From: Podospora comata
Lineage: Eukaryota > Ascomycota > Sordariomycetes > Sordariales > Podosporaceae
DNA: 64,000 nucleotides
Assembly: GCA_017354895.1 (NCBI GenBank)
Contig: CP071496.1
Span: 3,472,001 to 3,536,000, forward strand
Reading direction: 5' to 3'
Shown: positions 55,676-64,000 of the stretch, piece by piece
Numbering within the stretch: the first letter of the stretch is position 1
How the letters are laid out: every line of letters begins with the position of its first letter
The notes under the pieces: generated by a model
What the model saw: only the letters and a program-made list of their open reading frames with translations
Database searches by the model: none
Told to the model about the DNA's origin: nothing
Program-made: the position numbers and the translations under genes

Positions 55676-56204
55676 GTTGTCAGGGTGGGTGTCGCACGAG
55701 TGGGGATGGAGGTGATGTTTGCAGAAAGGTGCTAGTGGTTGAGAGCCTTCTTAAATTGTTCTGGGGCGATAATAAAGCTGGTAGTCACTCGTAGTCAGGC
55801 AGTAGTCAACTAGGCGCATTCAACGTTGAAAGATGATAATGTATGGTGAAATGCGCACCTTTGCGACTGGCTGTGGCTGAAGCTTCCACAGGTTACACCA
55901 AGTGGGGATCACTTCGGGAGCTTCCCTGTGGCTGCCCCGCTGTCAGCTGCCAAGGGTCCGAGTTCAGCGCCCCAAGCGCCTTCGAATTTATTCCACTTTA
56001 GGGACAGTCGGGTACATCATCACCCCCAACAACGACTACCTAATCCACCAAGTGAATGCCCACTGACGTCTACAGTAGACCGCCATCTTCGTCCCCTTTT
56101 CGCTGTTTTACTCTACCCAACTAACCCGTTGATTGCGACATTTTCCACCACCTCGAGATCATCCACCACCCTTGCGCATCTCACTACTGCGCCTCGACTC
56201 GTAC
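55676..56204. promoter_or_regulatory. Divergent intergenic region, MED7 / ZNF830-like
   Basis: A 529-base spacer that must contain both promoters. No clear motif identified. Confidence 0.45.
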
Positions 56205-57305
56205 ATGTCCATCATGGCCGATGTTCGCGCTCTACTGAGGCAGCAACGCGCTGCTCGCCGAATTGAACACCCTCACGCCTCCTATTCCGACTCTGGGAAG
56301 CTCTCGTGCGCCATCTGCCTCGAGCCCATCAAGGCTGAATCCCTCTGGGAAGGCCATCTGCGCAGCGCCGGCCATCGCGAACGAGTCCAAGTGCTGTTCA
56401 ACACTGACAAGAACAGCAATGGCCCCAGCTATGCCGGCTTCGTGGACCAAGCCTCTGCTGCGGCCGGCCCATCAACCAACAAGCGCAAGCACAGCGATTC
56501 AGACGATGAAATGGGTGACACTTTTGACGAGGACGCCGCGCGACGAAAAAAGAGCAGACCTGACGTGGTGACCACCTCGGACGAGAATCAACGGGCTGCG
56601 GCCGAGAGAAGCAAACCGTTGACACCACCACTGACCCGACGAACGTCGGGCACCCCTACCTTTGGAGTTGAGATACAGATGCCCTCTAGACCAGCCACAC
56701 CTGTCGCAGTCCGGGAGGATAGGGAGAAGAATAGCAGTGGAAGTGCCGGGACACCAATGTCGATCACGCCAAAACCAGCATCGCAAAACAGGTCACCGCT
56801 TATACCGCATGAGCCACAGCAAAAGCAACCACCAAAGACATCTACTCCAGCGCCGGTGGCGGATGACCTGTGGGCAGAGTTTGAGGCGGACTTGTTGCAG
56901 GAGAAAAAGAAGCCTGCTGCTGTTGCTGCTTTGGAGGACGGCGATGCTGTCATTTCTGCGCCGGTTATGACCAATGAGGAGATTGCTGCCAAGTCAGAAG
57001 AGGAAGAAAGACAAAAGAGAAGGGCGCTGGCGGATATCGAGCTGGAGGATGAGAAAGAGGAGGCCACTCGGGCGTTGGAGACCGAGTTTGAAGTTATGGA
57101 AGAGCTGGAAGCGCGTGCGAGAAAGCTCAGGGAAAGGAGAGAGGCATTGAGGGTACAAGGAGGCGGGGGAAGTGCTGCTCCTGCTGCTGCTACGGCTAAG
57201 GGACCTGCGCTTGGAAAGGAGAATGCTGCCGTGGCGGAAGGTGAAGACGATGAAGATGATGACGAGGATGAGGATGATTGGGATGGGTTCCGATTCCGGG
57301 CTTAG
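56205..57305 (+). CDS. C2H2 zinc-finger coiled-coil protein, ZNF830/CCDC16-like
   Basis: Intronless, 366 residues from the ATG at 56205; an ATG at 56214 (MADVRALL) has the better context and matches the usual start of relatives, so the true start may be three codons later. The N terminus ADVRALLRQQRAARRIEHPH is conserved in this family, followed by a single C2H2 finger of Cys35, Cys38, His51 and His57 (LSCAICLEPIKAESLWEGHL). The middle is Ser/Pro-rich with a KRKHSDSDDE acidic/basic patch. A long charged coiled coil spans about 285-345 (EEEERQKRRALADIELEDEK), and the tail is acidic, ending DDWDGFRFRA, also conserved. Human ZNF830 is a nuclear protein linked with spliceosome and DNA-damage response; a nuclear RNA-processing role is inferred. 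Confidence 0.88.
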   Translation: MSIMADVRALLRQQRAARRIEHPHASYSDSGKLSCAICLEPIKAESLWEGHLRSAGHRERVQVLFNTDKNSNGPSYAGFVDQASAAAGPSTNKRKHSDSDDEMGDTFDEDAARRKKSRPDVVTTSDENQRAAAERSKPLTPPLTRRTSGTPTFGVEIQMPSRPATPVAVREDREKNSSGSAGTPMSITPKPASQNRSPLIPHEPQQKQPPKTSTPAPVADDLWAEFEADLLQEKKKPAAVAALEDGDAVISAPVMTNEEIAAKSEEEERQKRRALADIELEDEKEEATRALETEFEVMEELEARARKLRERREALRVQGGGGSAAPAAATAKGPALGKENAAVAEGEDDEDDDEDEDDWDGFRFRA

Positions 57306-57671
57306 AGAGGCAGCCTTCGAGATGTTCAATGTATATTGTAGTGTATCTATCACCCGGTACGTCAAAACAGAGACGACAGCAGTTACCTAATGTCAAAAAG
57401 CAGCACAAACAAACCAAACAAACCTCTGTGCTATGTTGCCTTGATGAGAGAAAACCGGAACAAACAATGTCAGCAGAAAACAGACCGCCAGAAAACCCAC
57501 CACGAAGTACAAACCATATCCCAATCCGCAATGTCCAAGAGGTATACAAGCCCAAATCCCAGTCGGTTCAGTGTCAGCAAGCAAACAAACAGATTCCAAG
57601 CCCTTCCCCCCCTTTTCCAACCAACCAACGCACGCAAACAAAGAAAAGAAGATATCACCCTCTTACCTCAC
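57306..57671. other. Convergent 3' region
   Basis: A 366-base A/C-rich spacer between the zinc-finger and F-box genes. No gene seen. Confidence 0.5.
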
Positions 57672-58979
57672 TCACCCCTGCTCCTTACTAACCCCCTCCC
57701 AAAACCTCCTCAACCTCCAAACCCTCCCCACCCCACTCCTCTCCTCCCACTTTTTGACACCCTCCTCCTTTTCCCTCACCTTGCCCCCCCAAACACTCCC
57801 CACAAACCCCCTCAGCCTATCCTTCACCCTCTCCCTCTCCACCGCCCTCTTCCTCGCGACCAACGCGGGGGCAACGGCAGCCTTCTTACCGGGTAGGCAC
57901 TCGGCCGGCAGGACGCACCGCTCCACCAGCACTTCTGGAGGCGGCCGGGCGGCGAGCTGGCGGGAGAGGCGGATGGAGACAAAGGAGCGGGTGAGGCGGC
58001 GGGAGATGATGGTGGTGTTGGTGAGGAAGATGGAGCGGCGGATGAGGTCGGTCAGGGTCGGGCGGGAGGGCGAGGCCAGCTGGGTCGGGAGGGTGGTGCG
58101 GGCGTGGCGGAGGCGGAGGCGGTGGAGGTGGGGTGAGAGGGAGAGGGTGCGGAGGTGGTGGGAGGTCTGTGAAAAGGGGGGACGGGGTTAGTAAAGTTGC
58201 GGTTGAGATGGGGCCCAGGGAGGTAGGAATGTGGGAATGTGTTATTGTGGTAAAAGGGGTAATGTGGGAATGTGGTAAATGGATGATTGGTGCAGATTGG
58301 GAGAAACTTGGACAGGAAGGAACGGTGATTGGAAGGAGCGGCAGACAGTTGTGGGAAGGAGCGGCAGGGAAAGAGCTGTGAGGGAAAGAGCTGTGGGGGG
58401 GAAGAATCATGGCGGAAGGAGCTATGAAGGGAAGGAGCCACGAGGGAAAGCACACCAGGGAAGGAAAGCACTTTGATGGGAGGGGCTATGAGGGAAGGAG
58501 CTAGGTGTATGGGGAAGGAGCAATGGGCGATAAGGGGCGGATAGCCACAACAACAGATGGTGAAGAAAGGAGTTTCAACCCACCCTGGAGGTTGCCAACA
58601 AGTCACAGACTTCGAGATAACTCAGGATATGGAGGAGCACCTCGTTTGGCAGCTGCGAGAATTCGACCATCGGACAGCAAGAAGAGGTATTATCATCCAC
58701 CTGTCCATCCGGCAAGAAGCCGTTGCTCCCCATATTGCCATGGCCGAGGTGCGTCACGGAAGGATTGCCGTCTTTGGTTCCAGACCCCAATTCCTCGCTT
58801 CTAGGCGTCGATAGTGTCAATTGACTTGTCTTCTCGGCAAGCTGGCTGGTGGCAACAACAACAAGGGGGTCTAGACCACCCCCTTCACTCTCCGTATCCG
58901 GCTTCAGATAGTGATGGTGCTCGGGGAGCATGCCATCATGTGCGCCTCTCCCTAGGACATTTGCTGGCAATGACGCCAT
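57672..58979 (-). CDS. F-box protein with intron inside the F-box
   Basis: Two exons, complement(57672-58166, 58584-58979), give 296 residues; the intron (GTGGGT...CACAG, 417 nt, phase 0) is long for this window and carries purine-rich repeats. The F-box spans about 107-150: EFSQLPNEVLLHILSYLEVC before the intron, then DLLATSR joined to TSHHLRTLSLSPHLHRLRLR. C-terminal to it are basic/charged helices (LIRRSIFLTNTTIISRRLTR, VARKRAVERERVKDRLRGF). No ligand-binding repeat is visible, so the substrate partner is unknown. An internal ATG at 58670 (MVEFSQLPNEV) right before the F-box is an alternative start; the upstream 103 residues are low-complexity. Likely a Skp1-binding SCF component. Confidence 0.8.
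58310..58510. repeat. Purine-rich degenerate minisatellite in an intron
   Basis: Words such as GGAAGGAGC, GGGAAAGAGCTGTGA and GAAGGGAAGGAGCCA recur about ten times over 200 bases of plus-strand purines, inside the intron of the F-box gene. On the coding strand it is pyrimidine-rich (TTCCC/GCTCC). Confidence 0.75.
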
Positions 58980-61900
58980 GGTGCCTTTTCCTCCTTTCTC
59001 AAAGCGGCGAGGTGCGTTGACGGTTCCCTTGGAACTTGATGATCTGGCGCCGGTGTGTTGTGTTGTATCGTGTCGTGTCGTGTCCGGTATAGCAGTTGAT
59101 GGACTCCTATATCTCCCAGTCGCCTATCGCGGATGTCTCTTCTGATTTTGCCGTACCATAGGCGCAAAGAGGGGGTCGCAAAAGCCAGGCAGCGCAGCAA
59201 CAAGGCTCGATGGCCGTTCCCCTCCCTGAGCTGTGCGGCTAAACAAGATCGCGTCAAGCAAAAAGCGCGCGGGCTGCCCGGATAGGTCGGTGCCGATGCG
59301 ACCAGCAAAAGAGAGCGGGCTCCTTCTGCTGCTGTGCTCAGTCGGCGGTCCAAGGGACGCGGGATCACGAACCCTGGAGGGGGTGAGGAGGAAGAAAGAA
59401 ACCGCCACTCGGTGTCGGATGCGTGCCAGAAGCGGTAGCTAGGCGAGTTCAGTCAGTGTCGTCAAGTCGTGGCAAAGTTGAGCGAAAGCGAGGATGTCGT
59501 TGAAGTCGAGATTCCCAAGTTGTTGGGCTGTGACATGAGACGTGCGTCGTCACACTTGACACAGGCTGGTCATCTGTTGTTGGCAGCCTGTTACGCAAAG
59601 GGGACGCAAGGGCGAGGCACGAGGCACGGACGTTGGACAATGCAGGGGTTGTCTTTCGATGTACAGTAAGGCACATCGTCTTCTTTGTACACATCATCAG
59701 AGCCAGTCCTCATCAGGCATCTCGTGGCCATCACAGGTCCTTCAAGGCCATTAAAGGCCATCTTAAGCCCTCTCGGCCTGCTCATGAGCGCTTTTCCGCT
59801 TTTCCGCCGTTGCCCTGCCCATGACTTTAGAGTCTGAAAGTCTAGAGAGTCGGAACATGATGCCATGTTGGGCCTCCCAGGGCGCTACGGCGCGGGGCAT
59901 TGGCGGCTATCGATAAGCGATAAGAGCTAAGGTATCTAAGACATGGCGGGGTCGCAGGAGCAGTAGTAACAGCAGCAGCAGTCAATGTCAACAGATGTTT
60001 CCAGGTTGCCCCTCATCTTTACACTTGGTAACTCGATTCAATCTCAAAATTTCTTCTTCAGCAGACTCTCTCCACGGCCCCGGATCCTCGATGATCGCGG
60101 ATGCAACGTTGCGGCGGTGGGCATCCGGTCTACTGATCTTGGGATGATGTGCCTGAGCTCTCCTGCGTCTTCCACATACGCCAGCGCAGGGGAAAGCCAC
60201 AGGACGTCTGGAGGTGCATTCCTACAGGGTCAGGGGTATCTTGCCCACGTCGACACGACACTGCAATGCGAGCCCAGCCTGGCATACTTGGACTGAGCTC
60301 CACCACCTCATGTCTGTTGTCTTTGCCCTGCAAGCGCCTTGCTTCTCGGGTCCAGGTCCGTCACATCTCACATTTTTGTTCTGATGAAAGAGGGAGCTAA
60401 CGCTGATATCTAGCTCATCCTAAGGGGGATAAGAAAACAACAACAATAACAACAGCTTCACTCCATCATCTCGGCCAGATCGCGGCCAGTGACGTGTAAA
60501 GTGCGCGGGGTTGGCCTCCCAGTCTGCGGCCACGGGCTGCTTATCACTTTCCATTGTTGCCTTTTCAGGAACGCGAATTATGACTCCGCAGACCCGGCCG
60601 GCATCAAGAGGGGAGAGAGAGCTTGATCGGCTGATGTCACTGCCAGCACTCATCCCATCCCCTGTCTTGGACCCTCAGTAACCCCCTCAAGGTCAAAGTT
60701 CGAACATCACTCTCAAGTCTTGACCAAATGCTCGGTCGTCTATCAACGGGGAAAGGATGCGGCCCGCTTTTCGGTTTCTCCAAACCCGCCAACCCCAAAC
60801 CCCAGTTAGCCCCCAAATAGGGCCAGCCAATGGGATGCCACGACTTATCTCAATGAGGCTGTTCCAAAACAAAGTCTCTCCGTCACCCGTTGCTCCCGAG
60901 AAGTGACCCGCCGGATCCCTGTCGATGGATTTTACTCGATCGCTTCAGGCCGCTTTAGTGGGAGTTTACCATATAACAACCACACACAAACCTACAACCT
61001 CATATATCGTTTACCCGTAGTATCGTTTGGAGGACGCTTCTGCAACACCAGTATGACACACGATTCGCGAGGACGAGGCCAGGGCCATGCAGAACACCAC
61101 ACATATATGCCACGCTTGCAGTCTGCGTCTACCTACATGATGAGCCGAGGTCATCTTGATAGCTCCTGGTCAACTTCTGTTCTTCTGTCGGAGCAAGGAA
61201 CATCCACGCCGGCGGGGACCGGGGACGGCCCGCTCCCGGCTCAGCCCAAGCGATGACCGTCCGGCCTTAGAAATGTCTGCGCTGTAGAGAGCCCAGGTGT
61301 CTTGAATGTCTTGATGAGAAGTGATGGTCAATCATTGCAGATCTCTTTGCTCTCAATCGCTTAGAAAGTTCAGGGCCAGCCTGTCTTTGTCTCTCGCAAG
61401 CATTCCAACCTGATCGCCGAACCCCTGTCTCTCACCCTGGCGTTCCCCATCTCGGCCTGCCTGGCCGGTCCCAAGACGACCACATAGCAGCTTTGATTCA
61501 TCATAACGCCGGCCTTCACTTTAGCTCTCCGAATTTCAAACCCATTCTGGTTGACGCTCGGCGTCACGGCACCGGATCATCATCCAGCTTGCTTCACTGT
61601 CGAGCGGGGAGGCGGGTGTCAGCCAACCTGCTGTTGACTTGCTGTTGTTCAGTGCTGTCGGTATATTAAACTAGACGATCCAAGCTTCACCCACACTGTC
61701 TCTCGATGCGATCCCATCTTTCTTTGCAGGCCACGGCAGCAAGGCACGGGCGGCTGGTCCGGCAGGAGACCCGGATATTGTAATGTATATCCCTGGAGTG
61801 CGACGCCATCAGCAGTCTGCACTGCCGTGTGATGATCCTGCTTGATCACTCCACTGGAAGCAAGGTGAAGTGTAAGTCACCGCCCCCATCATGGAGACGG

Positions 61901-64000
61901 CCGGTCCTGGCGGCCACCCTCAGGAGCCTAATCACCAAATTCCGTCCCGTTCCGCCCAGGGTCGACAAAGTGCCATCAGCCTGAAGGATCTCAAGGCCTC
62001 CCACCAGGACATGTTTCCTGTATCCGGGGCCCTTTTCCATCTCGGCCTCGTATCTGGCCGTTTCGTTTTGATCTCCTGCTGATCGTGTCCCATCTTCCTT
62101 CCCGTCTGGTCGTCGTGCAGAACCGACTGGAGGAGCCGAGCGGCCGCCTTGCGTCATGTCACTTTGCCGTCGTCTTGTTTTTCCATCAGGAGCTTCCTCG
62201 GTCATCCGGATCACATCACGAGCAAGAGGCTAGTATGAACCTTGCAAGCGACATATAGTTCGGCCAGTATTTCAGAACCTTCGCCTCGTACCGCACCTGC
62301 TATGTGATAAGGCTAGATCAAAGCAAAAACAAAAAATACAACGCAGATCGTGATGGTTGGCTATTCAGGACTCGCCACGTCGCTTTGAGAAGCCTCCAAC
62401 CACTCCACACATTCGAGTGGGCCGCGTCTGGAACAGTATTCTGCTGATATTTGTCATGGGGACTCAACAGCGTGGACTCGGCCCGGCAGTGGGTCGTCAC
62501 CTCTTGGGAATGAGACTCTAGTTCATGTGAGGACATTGTCATGCGAGACTTCACTCAGGGGTAGCCATCGAGAGAGCGGAGTGTCGGTCACAGCCTCCGA
62601 GTCTACGTATAGCTGGGACTGGCAAGAGCGCACGGAAGGCTCCAACAGAGACAGCTATCTCTCGGAGCTGCCTGATTGTTGCAGATGTGATTTAGGCCAC
62701 AGGGCACACGATCTTGTCCCCCAGGGTTTCATTCAGGCCTTAACCCCGGCACAATTCTTTGGCTCGGCACTTGATCCTCGTGGTGGGAGAGCCTGCTTGC
62801 TCTGGCAGTACTGTGACTGAAGTCAAATGCAAGCTGAACGGCGCCGTCAGCACTCTCACCACCACAATGCTCTGTTCCGAGCCGTCGGGCTTGATGGGTG
62901 AGACCATCAGGAAAGCCGGAATCCAATCAGCTTGCGGAATGGATGCAAGAGCTCTCGACAGGGGGTGTCCTCAAACACTGGTTCAAGGCCACCGTTTTGC
63001 TATCTCAGCCACGGTATACGAACTGTGGCTTCACCCAATATATCGTGTGAGTATCTTTGAGAACACGTCCATGCCGAGAAAGAAATCTATCTGCAATATA
63101 CTGGATATCAAGCGGCCCGACAATGGTTCTCTTGACACACCCCTCTCCTCATGAGCGAGGAGTTTCCGCACGCACACCCCCTGCCAGGTACGGAATGTGA
63201 TGACGCTGATAGAGGGAGGCTAAAAGACTTGTTATTTCTGTTTTGGCGGTGGTCTCGGCCCTGGGCCATGGCCGTGGCCACTTCGACCCAGCCTAGCCCG
63301 ACAATGGCTGCTAGGTGGGCCGATCCGGAAGGGGCCTGGACGGCGTCCGCAAGTTCACACGGGAAGATCCTCTTCTCGGCACACACACCATAGCGACCCA
63401 AGAACCGGCGCTAGTGATGCTGTTGTAAGTGCCAGAGACAAGAGGACAACACCTCTAGGGCCTCACAGGGGTCGTCGTGGACGTTGGGTTCTGATCCCCC
63501 CCTGCTGCCAGGTCGCAAGACAATGAAATATCACTCGCAGGGGTTGGCCGTGCGTTATGCAGGGAGTACCGAGCGGAAGCTCTGTTGGAAAGGTAGAAAA
63601 GAAAAGAAAAAGAAGGAGGAAAAAATGGCCAGCGAGGCTGGGTATGTGGTGAAGCAACCAGAGAATGGCCAACCAGTCTCGGGCCAATACAAGAGTACAA
63701 GAACGCCAAGGGGCTGGCTTTTGGCCACCACGGCTTGCTCATGTCAAATTGTGAGTTCATGGCGCGGTGGGGAATCCATGGTGCTCAACCGTGGTTATTG
63801 AGCCATGAACAACGTGGCTCCTATGAAGGCCAGTCCGGCCACAGAGGGACCTGCGCGGGCCAGGAAACGGGCTAATTTGCCGGCAAGGGTACCACCACAC
63901 ACCCCCAGGGCAGACAGAGGGACACTCCCCCTTGATAGCTCAACGTGTGATCGCAAACGTGACTTGACGACGCGGGGGGATGGCAGCCGGGGAGCCGGGG
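58980..64000. other. Gene-free end of the window
   Basis: About 5 kb with no supported gene. Open frames on both strands are short, overlap each other and show no domain, signal peptide or splice pattern. Simple patches include GTGTC repeats near 59,060-59,085, an AGCAGCAGC-like patch near 59,960-59,980 and an A/G-rich run at 63,595-63,625. It could be a long promoter region, a non-coding transcript or degraded DNA; the sequence does not tell. Confidence 0.45.

Noticed and set aside
59400-63400. Several open frames of 60-130 residues
   Set aside because: They overlap on both strands, lack domains or signal peptides, and have no coherent splice pattern.
1-64000. CRISPR arrays, prophage or bacterial operon features
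   Set aside because: The window is eukaryotic with spliced genes; no regular spacer-repeat array was seen.

Overview
The window looks like the genome of a filamentous ascomycete fungus, most likely a Sordariomycete. The genes are split by short (about 45-160 nt) GT-AG introns, pack onto both strands, and encode fungal families: a Pir-type cell wall protein, a Cdc4/FWD-1-like F-box WD40 protein, a Bye1-type PHD-TFIIS-SPOC protein, a DUF1772 anthrone-oxygenase-like protein and small secreted proteins. I see no rRNA, CRISPR, complete transposon or convincing tRNA. All exon coordinates come from reading splice signals and checking phase by hand, not from transcripts.

Left part (1-12 kb): a small hydrophilic protein, a frame-broken hypothetical gene, an F-box/ankyrin protein, a WBP4-like U1-type zinc-finger protein, a Pir-type wall protein with a GPI-like tail, and a MARVEL-like four-helix membrane protein with a glutamine-rich tail. 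Between 11.8 and 14.1 kb I see no gene.

Middle part (14-29 kb): an accessory block of tailoring-type enzymes: NmrA-like reductase or regulator, SnoaL/NTF2-like protein, DUF1772 protein, cytochrome P450, FAD monooxygenase (divergent from the P450 across 1.7 kb), a small secreted cysteine-containing protein, a class I glutamine-amidotransferase-like protein and a serine beta-lactamase/transesterase-like protein. No polyketide synthase, NRPS or terpene synthase is visible, so this resembles the edge of, or a relic of, a secondary-metabolite cluster. A weak two-exon gene and about 3.7 kb of gene-poor DNA follow.

Right part (32.7-59 kb): mainly conserved housekeeping genes, many in convergent pairs: GDP-mannose pyrophosphorylase-like protein, a large dynamin-like GTPase with nuclear-type motifs, a MAPEG membrane protein, the F-box/WD40 ubiquitin-ligase subunit, a secreted Ser/Thr-rich protein with a Ser-Asp run, a PAP2 lipid phosphatase, proteasome subunit alpha-3, the Bye1-like transcription factor tail-to-tail with Mediator MED7, a ZNF830-like zinc-finger protein, and another F-box protein whose F-box is split by a repeat-bearing intron.

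The last 5 kb (59-64 kb) show no supportable gene.
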